64,000 bases of DNA from Bimastos eiseni (Eukaryota; Annelida; Clitellata; Crassiclitellata; Lumbricidae), in NCBI GenBank assembly GCA_959347315.1, contig OY365815.1, positions 19,512,303-19,576,302 of the forward strand. The letters run 5' to 3'. The notes under the pieces are model-generated. The model made no database searches. It was not told the origin of the DNA and saw nothing but the letters and a program-made list of their open reading frames with translations. The translations under genes were made by a program, and so were the position numbers. This document shows positions 13,701-24,000 of this stretch, one piece after another (the first letter of the stretch is position 1; each line of letters begins with the position of its first letter).

Positions 13701-13902
13701 CAACTTCATGCCGGATGCATTTCCTCGAGATGGAACGATGGGTCCACCACCAGAACTGTCGTCCATGTCTATGGAACGCACTGGTAGCCTGGATGCATTT
13801 CTGAAATCTTTTGGTATCAATGAGAACTCGGATGCACTGGAACTGTCAGTTTTAAACAGCGATGAGATGCTTCAAATGCTTGTGGAGGACCCTCAAAAAT
13901 AA
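4594..13902 (+). CDS. Rel/Dorsal-type NF-kB transcription factor (5' end missing)
   Basis: Sequence-specific transcription factor of the NF-kB/Rel family, which binds kappaB sites as a dimer and in other animals is held in the cytoplasm by IkB. Coding exons: 4594-4730, 5270-5421, 6573-6664, 7445-7573, 8405-8503, 9284-9375, 9951-10089, 10756-10857, 11914-11979, 13574-13902. All introns are GT-AG and all phases agree, giving about 444 visible residues. Residues 1-169 are the Rel DNA-binding domain ([37 protein letters not shown]). Residues 171-275 are the IPT dimerisation domain ([29 protein letters not shown]), ending near a PKA-type RRQS. A KKRK nuclear signal follows at about 287, then a C-terminal tail rich in acidic and leucine residues. 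No ankyrin repeats before the stop, so it is the Rel/Dorsal class rather than p100/p105. The first visible codon is split, so an upstream exon with the start is missing. Confidence 0.93.
5270..5421 (+). CDS. Rel exon b
   Basis: Phase 0 start after ...tttatag, ends two bases into a codon before gtatgt. Encodes [14 protein letters not shown] and [15 protein letters not shown] of the DNA-binding domain. Confidence 0.92.
5940..6110. repeat. Dispersed 'ggcgctatataaat' repeat, Rel intron
   Basis: Carries aagaggcgctatataaatt followed by 'gaatgaat' units. About 80 bases on is the inverted form (ggctatttatatagcacctt). The same phrase recurs near 29.0, 39.3, 47.2, 50.05 and 59.8 kb. Confidence 0.5.
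6573..6664 (+). CDS. Rel exon c
   Basis: Completes a Gln codon and encodes [20 protein letters not shown] then LRVDPFG. This matches the family block around 'GIQC..KKDV' and 'DPF'. Donor gtaaga. Confidence 0.9.
7445..7573 (+). CDS. Rel exon d
   Basis: Encodes [19 protein letters not shown] and [14 protein letters not shown], the end of the DNA-binding domain and the linker to the IPT domain. Acceptor aatttcag, donor gtgagc. Confidence 0.93.
7752..7988 (+). mobile_element. tRNA-derived SINE, copy 1
   Basis: A tRNA-like head carries an A-box-like tggccgatcggttagagcgg and a B-box ggttcgaccc. A conserved body follows (ccttgagcaagtactttgcg, ctgcagtacaactgcaatt), ending in an (ATA)n tail. It lies in the sense orientation in a Rel intron. 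Three further full copies are in the window. Confidence 0.8.
8405..8503 (+). CDS. Rel exon e
   Basis: Encodes [20 protein letters not shown] then [12 protein letters not shown], the first strands of the IPT dimerisation domain. Acceptor gttttag, donor gtgcgt. Confidence 0.93.
9284..9375 (+). CDS. Rel exon f
   Basis: Encodes [12 protein letters not shown] through [14 protein letters not shown] domain. Acceptor gtttcag, donor gtatag; ends in phase 0. Confidence 0.92.
9425..9646 (-). pseudogene. C-terminal fragment of a non-LTR retrotransposon reverse transcriptase
   Basis: The minus-strand frame reads [20 protein letters not shown], then a segment ending [13 protein letters not shown] and PRTDS. 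This is the tail commonly found after the RT domain of non-LTR retrotransposons. Only the tail remains, with no RT catalytic motif nearby; it is a 5'-truncated copy inside a Rel intron, antisense to the gene. Confidence 0.65.
9951..10089 (+). CDS. Rel exon g
   Basis: Encodes [18 protein letters not shown] and [22 protein letters not shown] sits where RelA-type proteins carry a PKA site (RRPS). Acceptor ctgtag, donor gtttct. Confidence 0.92.
10756..10857 (+). CDS. Rel exon h with nuclear localisation signal
   Basis: Encodes [16 protein letters not shown] and a short hydrophobic tail. KKRK is at the usual position of the Rel nuclear localisation signal, just after the IPT domain. Acceptor cttcag, donor gttgaa. 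Confidence 0.85.
11914..11979 (+). CDS. Rel exon i (short linker)
   Basis: 66-nt exon placed by phase and splice sites (tttgcag / gtaaga). It encodes a basic, glycine-containing linker ([17 protein letters not shown]) that is not conserved enough to verify by eye. Confidence 0.7.
12300..13140. other. Possible inserted element in the last Rel intron
   Basis: This block is more GC-rich and CpG-rich than its surroundings (for example 12.40-12.86 kb). On the minus strand it has an AATAAA about 70 bases before one edge, as in an LTR. I could not find clean TG...CA ends or a target duplication, so a solo LTR is only a possibility. Confidence 0.25.
13152..13190. repeat. (CATA)n microsatellite
   Basis: About nine tetramers of catacata with one gcata variant. 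Confidence 0.85.
13574..13902 (+). CDS. Rel terminal exon
   Basis: Encodes 108 residues and TAA. Contains a Ser/Pro-rich segment followed by [12 protein letters not shown] and [16 protein letters not shown], an acidic-hydrophobic tail typical of a transactivation domain. Acceptor tttcttag, in phase with exon i. Confidence 0.88.
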
Positions 13903-14299
13903 CTGATTAGAACCACCAACAAACGGTATCTGGTGAATCTACGATTATGACAGACGTCTGCGACTTGTTGTATTGTTTAAACTTTTAAGCCAGATGTTGT
14001 TGACATATTAAATCGTCAGTGGCAGAATATGTAGTAAGATGAAGGCTGCAGCAGATAGTCGAGGGCGTGTTTTGCCTTTGTATCGGTGGTAATGACAGAC
14101 CCACAAGCTGACTGACTGTTTGACTCGCCACGATAAGGACCTTTTCAAATGTGGATAAGTGTTTTAAGGTATACTCCTTTTAACTTTTCACATCCAGTAG
14201 CCTGATTTCTGAAAGTAGTTGACAGTTATATGGTCTATAATCGACCGAATTACCGTATTTTGTGTTTGTAATCAGGTTTAAGATGCCTTTTGAGTAAAG

Positions 14300-14305
14300 A
14301 ATAAA
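14300..14305 (+). promoter_or_regulatory. Candidate polyadenylation signal of the Rel gene
   Basis: AATAAA about 400 bases after the Rel stop codon. Inferred from position only; no transcript evidence. Confidence 0.4.
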
Positions 14306-15689
14306 TCTCTGATATCACGTTGCTGTAGCTAGAAATTTTCGTTTGTTGCTAAATTTTTCTGTTTCATATTGCTGTGTTGGTCAATGCTCGAAATGGCTTT
14401 CAAAATCTTTTATCATTTTAATGCATTATATAATGATATATATTATTGTATTGCAATGAATACATTCATATATTGATAAAATTAGATAGTCATGTAGTTG
14501 TAATTTAAATAATCGTTGACGTTTAATGGTTAACTCTTTAGTGATGACAGTGCACATGGAATTCAATGCAGTTCGTCGTTAAAGTGTTAATGCCAAGGAT
14601 CATCAGACCGGGTTAATTAAAGTGTCCGGCAAAATTTATCATAGTATTGCGCTCTGAACTGCTTTCGTGTAGAGTTGAATTTCATCATGTTGTGGCCAGA
14701 ACATCCCAGACTGGTGTAGAAACTGGAGTGCTGTGCTGCTCTTTTTGCAAGACATGTTAAAGATGCACTGCGCTGGTAAATGTGTCTTCTTGTTTATTAA
14801 TTGCAACTTTCGTCCACTATACTTCAATTCGTACTATTTAATTAAATTTTTTAGGGTAATTAATATGTATAAATTGTATATACACCACTTATGCTACTCA
14901 AGGATGCTGGATCTGTGCTGGTATTTATGATGTTAACCTACCTATTCTTAAATGTTAGCTGTCATTGAGCAAAGAAATACATATTACTAGTAAGTAAGGT
15001 TAGCGAAATAGTGCACAGCAAATTAGAAGATTCGACGTGGGTGAGACCACGCACATGTGCTGATCCAAACCACGGATTCTAATCAGAACTTGACAAATGG
15101 CAACCTGTTCAGAGCAATAAGCCCAATCGAGACTGTTGAGCGATGAGAAGCAGCAGCTTTCGTAACTCATGATAGAGCCACTATCCAGCAGTATCTCATT
15201 TGAATACCAACCTGGTTAGTTACATTGGTTAGAGTAGAGGTGCACAACCCACCGGTTGCAAATGGCCCTGGAACTTGTCCTGTGCAACCCTCAATTTAAA
15301 ATGACAAAAGAAAGTGAACAGAAATTATACAAAATAAATTAAATTGACTAAATTAGTTAATATGATTTCTGTTCAATTTCTATTGGCATTTTAAATTGAC
15401 CTCCTCCAAGTAAATTGACTAGTTGGATTGGCTGCTTGCTTGCTTTAATACTTTAAAAATACGCGCACATATGACATCAGCGTTGTGAAGATTTATTAAT
15501 AAATCAGAGAAACAATTAGCCTATTTATTATATAATATATATATATATATATTATGTATATATATAGAATTCGTGCAATTGTTTGCATTTCTTGAACACA
15601 TAAACTGGATACAATACGTCGGTAACCGTAATTTGATAATGCCCCTACGAAGTTCATAGGTTCACATTGAAACCGGGCAGCCATTAAGA

Positions 15690-16050
15690 GCCATTAGAGT
15701 AGATCTACAGACAAGAAGAGCATAAATTATATGGTTCTCAGTTCCGACTATATAGCGAAAGAAGGTCTCTCTGAGAGTCGCGAACATGAGAGGTAGATAG
15801 TTCCAGATGGAGGAACAGGCATCAGTGAATGAACTCCGGCCGTAGACAGCACTGTTGAATAATACTGAATTATATGGATTTCCGAGTATGATTGTCTTTC
15901 CATCTGTCGTCTGTGTTCTCTGTAGCTCGACGCATAGGCTACGTTGTTATGAGTACAACTTTTACGATTAAGCGAACGCAACCGCATTGACTTCCGTACG
16001 CCTATGGCCCTACGTGTATCTGAGATCATACAATGGGCACTTGCTCCTCC
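15690..16050. repeat. Probable dispersed repeat
   Basis: Includes 'tatatagcgaaagaaggtc' and 'gttccagatggagg', phrases found again at 59.6-59.9 kb ('tatatagcgcccc', 'gttccagatggagg'). Boundaries are approximate. Confidence 0.4.
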
Positions 16051-16460
16051 TGGAACTGAATTTCACCTCTGAACATTTGCAACCACTTATAAGGCCTACT
16101 GTAGCGAACTAGTTTTATGGTCTACCATCCTAAACAATTATGTTGACTCACATAATGGTCTGGTTGTGCAAGTTGCAACTTGTGGCTGGAGCAGTGAAGA
16201 TGACTCGGGTTGAGCTAGAAATCTGGAGAAAACGTCTCCTTGGGTTAATACGGCATCGACCAGTGATGGGAAAGTCTTCCCTTCTCTTAAGTAGACTCTG
16301 TTTAGTTGGATTTGCAGCCATGGCACGAGTGGCCAATCACGCTTAATGCATGTTTGTAGTGCTAGATTAATAAAAAAAAGTGCATCTTTCTAGGGCCATG
16401 ATCTGGCCATAGGCCTATAGGCAGAGTCCTACGTACCACTTGAAGTCAATGCAGCCTGGG

Positions 16461-16577
16461 TTAGAGTTGAATTTCTTCCTTGGTGGATGATGTTCTGCCC
16501 TCATCCTCTGCCACCTCTTCATCCGTCACTAACTGACACTCCATCATCTTGTCGTCCGAATCCTCTTTTCGCTTTTC
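16461..16577 (-). CDS. K2P exon 5: cytoplasmic tail
   Basis: Found by phase: acceptor gcgcttag, then 38 codons and TAA encoding EKRKEDSDDKMMECQL and an acidic Ser/Thr-rich end. The tail is not conserved enough to verify by family; support is the splice site, phase 0 and the in-frame stop. Confidence 0.75.
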   Translation of the reverse strand, partial: EKRKEDSDDKMMECQLVTDEEVAEDEGRTSSTKEEIQL

Positions 16578-19500
16578 CTAAGCGCATTAAAACACAAAAT
16601 TAGGCCCACATTATTTTAATTATTTAATATTAATAATAAAAATAGTATTAATAGTAATGATAATATCAACGAGTAGGCCTTTATTTGATAAATCCAGGCA
16701 TTCGATAATTTTAAGATCACTCGCTGATGACGTGAAGAAGAATAAGAGGATGACGTCATGGCAGTGAAGATGACAAAGTCGAACCCTCTCTAATGACAAT
16801 ACGGACGCTGCAGATGACATCCAGAGTTTGTTTGTGCCAAGTATGATTACGTTTAATCAGTATACGAAGTCCATACAAGAGACGAGAGACTACATTGAAG
16901 ATCAGGTTTATCGGCAGTCGTCAAGAACTTTTCACAGACGGACGGACGGACAGGAAGACAGACGAACAGAGACAGATACAGTCCGAGATAGAGAGAGAGG
17001 GATATATATAGAGGAAAGAGGGAAGCAGACGGACACTAGGTCTAATAGTATGAAGACAGACATGCAGAGTATATATATATATGTATATGTATATATATAT
17101 TGTAGATGTGTGTACTTGACTGTTTATTCTGGTGACGAGTGGTCGGTCATTGACGTCTTTGACGATAGTTTGCAGACTCTCCTGTACGGAATTGATGAGA
17201 CCGGACAGCCACGACAGACCGAGGAAGATCCACACAGCCACCAACAGACGATAGAGGGCAGCATGTGCACCCACGTAGTTCGTACCTACAGACGAACATA
17301 ACCCTGTATGGTTACATCATCTGTGCTCCGCTAGTGCCAGTTCCAAGCCTGGATAAAGGAGGAGGTAGACGCTATAATGATCTTTGTTATCATACGGTAT
17401 CGTTAAACTGCAATTAATGCGATATCTTGCAAGGCTTGATAAAGTATAGGCCCTACAAGTTAAACGGGAGTCTTTGGCCAATGCGCAAGGACTCCAAAAC
17501 AGGGTGCATCGATCGTATCACGACAAGTATTGGATATGTTGAATTCTGATATAGTCGGTTGACATTTAGAATGTGAGATGACAACACGGTCGAACGACAG
17601 GAATTGCTAAAAGTGGTCCCCCTATGTCGACTAACGCAACAGAACCCCTTTGACGATTCTTGCATAAGAATTGAGCAACATAAAGAGCATTTGGCCTACT
17701 CAGACTGCACAGTCCGCCAGAGTATTATGCTGTATATGTCAGAAATATCTAGTAACTTATAGGCCTAAATGATTGCTTGCAAACGACTGGAAATGACCGA
17801 GGCATCATCCTTGCTTAGGCCTATTTAAATGATATTTCCTACACCGGAGTTGACATGTTGTATGAGTTAGTCGCACATGTGGCTCAATTCTTATGCAAGA
17901 ATCGTCAAAAGTGGTTCTGTGGCTTTATTGCATCACCTGACCTTGCAGACAGAAGAAAAAGGTCAGCATCAACTCATCGACCTCTGAACCTTATGAGATA
18001 TGCGCGTATACGCTGCATGTGATCTCGATGTTTCACTGACTGTACGCATGACTAAAATCATCAACATACATAGACAACAAGTAAATCGCACAAGATGTAG
18101 GCCTATGCAACCAGCGGCGATTAGGCCAAGAGTCGAAGTGTGCAGCCAATTGCATGGTATACGGAAGCAAGTGCTAAAAGTGGAAATCAATTACGTGAAT
18201 TGATGTGCTGTGCCTGATAGGAGCTATGATGTTTCATATTCTATGATTAAAAAAACATATTATTCAATTTGTATAAGGCCGTTTTTTAATATTACTATTA
18301 GCTTCAGCTGATACTGATAACTGACTGTGTTCTTAGCTGGTAGGCTATCAGAAAGAGAGCGTCAGAAAGTGTAAATAAGGGATTGGCCTTCTGACACGAG
18401 CTAGCACTGGCATTTGCGTGTTTTTTAAATGGAGATTGCATTGCACACTCATATACGAGCCCATGAAATAATCACAGAGAAGTCATGCAGTGCTATCAAG
18501 TTCCAGGAATCCAATACAAAATTGGACTGGAGAGGGATTACATTAGCTGACGATTGTGTTGCCTTAAAACAAGTCAGGACATCTGAAGTAATTGTCTGAA
18601 CCAAAGAACATTCGGAGGTATTTAAAGCCTGAACAACGATTATTGTTTGGCTTTGTTCTCGCTAGCCGAGACCACAAAGGAATTGTCTATAGCATAGGAC
18701 TTCCTTAGCGCTATGCATGTTTTGTTGATAAAAAAAATACATAGTCCTCTAACTTGTTTTTATCAACAATTGACAACGTGCGATCACGATTGTCAATTAA
18801 TAAATTAACTAATTTGTTCTGAAATGTGATATCGCCCTTCTTCCAACAGCAATGCACATGCCTCGACGGCGCATTTGCAGTTGTACTACAGAGCAATTGA
18901 GCGCAAAGGACTTGCTCAAGGTCCCTACACAGTGATGATTCGGACGAGGGTCGAACCCGCTATCTCAGCGCACACTGAAAGTTGCGGGCCGACCGCTCTA
19001 ACCAATCGGCCACCGTGCCAAAGGTCCACCTAACGCTGAGGTTGCAAGGCTAAGGATTTCTGACATAAGTTTAATTACGAAGTCTTGTGTTATCCGTTAA
19101 GATATCGTTGATCAGCATAAACTGGATTTTGTCAAAGAAGTCATAGCCTACCAGCAACGTAGTCGCCGAAACCGATCGTAGCCATCGAGACGATGCTAAA
19201 ATAGATGGCGGTACCATAGCTCCATCCCTGAATGCTGCTGAAGATGGCGCTTGGGATGAACAGAAAGATAATGGCTCCAATTGCCAGGATGATGGCTGAC
19301 CGCACATGTCGCCCAAGCCATCGTGGTCGATTCTCCGCCGTGAAGACGGCGTCCAACCGACTGGCCAACGCCCTCAGCCTCTCTCCGATACTGACTAGTA
19401 CGACAAGGCAGAGAGGGATGCCGAGTATGGCGTAGACGCAGCAGAACGCTTGTCCTCCTTGGGTTTTGGGAGCCAAATTACCATAACCTAAGAGAAATAT

Positions 19501-21066
19501 CAGCAATGGCGTCTTAATTAGTAGCAACTACTTTGCAAAAGTAGTAAACAATGTTACTATAGATAGTAACTTTAAAATAGTTGCACCACGAATAAAGGTC
19601 TTTAATGTAATCAACACTTAATTGTAAAATTACTGGTTCTGTATCATTCTTTGACAATAGTTAAAAGTCACCAGATGCTTTAATAGAGCCGACAATTATT
19701 TAACCCTCATTGACAGCTACTTTTACCCTCTGGAAACCGGACTCTGACCTCCCGCTGGCTACCCGTTGGACAAACCCTATGATTTGATGCAGCTCGTGAA
19801 TACTCTGGTACCCTGCGCGTTGCGTCAAGTGGCGCTTTAGAAGCTTGGAGATTGCCATCTGATTTCGGTTACGATTTTTTATTATATCCTAGCCCTATCT
19901 GATTTTCCCGCTGTACATTTATAGGGCCTCGGAATAGTTAGTTATTCTGTGAGAGGTACTAATCGCTGTATAATTCTAAAAATACAATACAATACAATTT
20001 GTAGGCGGCTCAATAAAATGGGATACATATATATTTTATTACCGAAATTTGATACCGCCCTTCCAACATTTTTTTCCAGAAATGCATACACACGCCTCGA
20101 CGGCGCAATTGCAGTTGTACTGCAGAGCAATTGTGCGCGAAGGATTTGCTCAAGGTCCCTACACAGTGACGCCCTGGACGAAGGTCGAACCCGAACTCTC
20201 AGCTTACACTGAACGTTACAGGCTGACCGCTCTAACCGATCGGCCACTGCGTCACACGAGATATATATATATATATACATATATATACATATATATATTA
20301 TTTACTTTTGTCTGAAAGACTACGTACGAACCGATGGTTGTAATGACAGTCATGGCAAAGAATATTGAACCCGGAACATCCCACAGTGTTGCTTTCCCTT
20401 GCGTTGAATTGTGGGTCGTTTCGTTCAGTCGATCGATGGCAGTCTGGAGACTCGACGCTAGATGGCGCAACCAATCTTCACTTGCGTTACCACAAGAGCA
20501 ATTGTCAGCGACATCTACAGTTTAATCAAAACGTCAGATTTTTTAACGTCAATGGCATCGATCGTCTATATGAATAAGCTTGGGTCACCAATAAATCATT
20601 CAGCCTCACTCACGATCGCAGATGGAGGTTAGCATTGGATCCTTCAGATCGTCCGTCTTAAACTAATTAGGATTACCTAAGCAGTAAACACATTTCGCGA
20701 GGATGCAATCATTCACTCCAACGTCACTTTTAGCGGTAGTTCCCTGGGGCGCAACTAGGGGGACCAGAGGGGTGCTGATGGGTGCCTCAAGCACCCCCGG
20801 AACAAAACGTTGACCCACACAATAGATCCAATTCCGATGAGTTTTAATTTTTTATGGGCGGGGTAGTGGCGATTTAAGTACGCTGCTTCACGCCATCGGC
20901 GTTTGCAACGTGAGCACCCTCCAGAAAAATGTTCTGGTTGCGCCCCTAGTAGTTCCATGTGTTGCATTGCTTTGCAATCATAGCGTCTTCCAGCTGATTT
21001 GCAAACACAGTTGCCATCTAACTCCAACTGAGCACAGTCTTTACAACACACACTTAAATAGGCCTA

Positions 21067-21097
<31 letters not shown>

Positions 21098-24000
21098 TAT
21101 TATTATTATTTTATTATATTGATTAACACGTGTTTGGAGTTTCGAACGTCCATTGTTGAGATGAAAACCATTTCAACCACGTACAAGAATTTTAACCCAG
21201 AAAAGAAAAGACGAGTGAAGTGTCCACCATGCATATACCCGTAAGTCCGTCTCTTTCTATCTTTCCACCTATTTGTTTATCCATTCGTTCATTCATCTAG
21301 AACTCATTCGTGCATTCGTATATCCATCCGTCCAACCATCTATCTGGATATTCGTCCATCTATCCGGCCATCCATCGATCTTTCCATCCTTCCCTCCCTT
21401 CATCTCTCCATCCCTCCTTCGTTTCCCCTCCAATCTGTCTGTCCTATTCGCCCTAACTCAATTACGTTACCTTACTTCAATTACCTTGCCTTCACTTTCT
21501 TACCTTACGATCATCTGATCCAATCTGGCCTTAACTCGCCTATTCTTCGGTTCAGCAACTCAGTCATGCTGCTGCTGCTGCTGCGGTGCGTTATCAAGAT
21601 AATACCTATAAGCCATAACGTGTGTAGCATACATTTAAATAGCATCGAATGATCGGAGCAGCAGCAGAAATAGTATACAAATGATGCACAAAACCAAGAG
21701 AGAAGGGTTCAACTACCGAACCAAGAAGCCCTGTATACATGTAGTATTGAAGTATAATTACACGTTACATGAGATAGGCCTAACGATGTAGTTTTACTAA
21801 AATGTTGAGCCGGAATAAAGCATTTTGAAATTTGATAATGTGATAGAGATATATACGAAGAAGAGAAACCATTTAGTTGTACAAAATAATTGAGTGGAAT
21901 TTTTATTTTTTGCGCTAGACAAATAGGCTAGTAGGGTATATAATCATGACTCGTCGAGTAGGCCTACAACGTAATGGGAGACAAGAAAAGCTAATAGCTT
22001 TTATGAACCTTGGGGGCCGTTCACATATTATATAACTCTCAAGGGGTAGGTGGGTTGGTTCCGGTTTTGCTAGCGTTATATTGTGTAGGGTGTGGGGATA
22101 GGTTGAAAGTTTCGTTATATAACAAACTTTTTTTCAGCTTATGCTATTTTGCCTGTTTGCCTGCCGAGTGAAAATATACCACGGACCTTTATTGTTTAAT
22201 TGAAGTTCACAATACGTTGTGAACCAAAACTAGCACCATTAGCTGCCATCTGGCGAATTGATTTGATGTTCTTACTTATTATCTGTAAATCCACTTTTGA
22301 CAATTTCCTGTTTACAATTTTAACAATTTCCTGTGCATAGCTTTAAACGCTCTAAAATTCAATTCTGTGTGCTTTGTTTTGATTCTGGTTTAAATTAAAA
22401 TTAATTCACTTGAAATAATTATTTTGGTAGGTATTATCATGATGCTTGATTTCATTTTCTATAGTATGTGTAAATAGTTTATGTTTGCTGAAATACCCAA
22501 TTGCAGTTGTAATATACACTTTGTATACATCATACTATTAAATAAGTAGAGTTGTACCGCGAACCTATCGATAAATACCTGATAGTGCAATATTAAACCA
22601 ATCCATTCTGTGTTATACTGTAATGCTCATTTCGAGTGCAAAAAATGAGGGAAACTAAAATGGTGCTTTTAAATAGGATGCACGTCACTACCATGTATTA
22701 TCATGCTGTATTAGTAGGCCTACATGTATACACATGGTGACAATCGTCGATTACCCAATTAGTTACCGTAATTAATACAAGTGAAAATTTAGCGCCATTA
22801 AAAGTCTGATTATTAAGATGCAGAGGAGCTCCATACATCCGGTCTAATCATCATTGGCAGGAGAAAGTACACAATTTTAAGATAGCTTTTGTTATATAGG
22901 TAATTGAGCATTATGATGAATTTTTACTGCAGTTCTTGAAATGGATAAAGGCAATTATCAGCTGAATCACTACTATTAAAGTGGTAACTGACATTGTATT
23001 GTTATAAAAGTTTCATATTGTGCAATATAATTATGTCGATTGTATGTCTTTTAATGTGCTTATGAACTGGGGTGGGGTAGGGGTGTAGGTAGCATATCTG
23101 TTATATAATATAGGGGTGGGGAGGTCACAGCTGCTGCTATGTAACTTTATTAGGGGTAGGGGTTGGTCAAAAATTTGGATTTTATGCGTTATATAATATG
23201 TGAACGGCCCCTTGACTTCTCGTTCTTTGTTGCTGTTCTTACGTGCATTTTTCACTTAATTAGAATTGAATATACACTGTGTCCGGATGAAAAGTAGTAC
23301 CCAACAAAAAGTGTCACAACTCGTTCAAAGCTGTAAGTATTTGCCTGAAATTTTAAACTCAACAACAAAGACCATATTTACACGAGATCCCAAAGCCGTT
23401 TGGAAATATTCGTGAAATTGTCAAATTTATGAGCGATTGCGATGGAACACTGAAAAATTAAAGTTTCCAACATAGACCCTTACTTATGCCGACGCTGTGA
23501 CGTCGTCATCAATGATATACGTCACTTGGTTTGGTGTAAGCCAAAAAATGGCGTTTACAGAAGCAGATAAAATTTTACCTAAAGTACTCAGGCAAGAACA
23601 TGGCTATGGAGCGAAAAGGTTTCTGAAGGAATTAGGTGTCTTTCGTCTGCGATTAAGTTATTGAAGAAGATCGATGAAACGGGCACAGTGGAGCGAAAAC
23701 CTGGCAGTGGCCAAAAACGCACGCCACGCACTGTTGAAAACGTTGAGTTGGTTGAAAGGCTGGCATTAAGCCAAGAAAATGCACCAGGAACCCACAGAAC
23801 AGTGCGTCAGATTTCGAGAGATATTGGGATTCCGAAGACCGCGGTTCATGAAATCATTTCCAAGGACTTGAAACTGGTTTGTTTAGGAAGAGGCGAGCAC
23901 AAGAGCAAAGAAACTGACACGTCTTGTACGCGCGAAGCAGCTGCTAAAGAAATACCCCGAACACACAGTTCCATTCATATGGTTTACGGACGAAAAAGTT

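Larger units (their letters stand above)
13903..16460. other. Rel 3' UTR and convergent intergenic region
   Basis: Probable Rel 3' UTR on the left and channel 3' UTR on the right. No exon recognised. Contains an AT microsatellite near 15.53-15.56 kb and a probable dispersed repeat at 15.69-16.05 kb. Confidence 0.55.
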
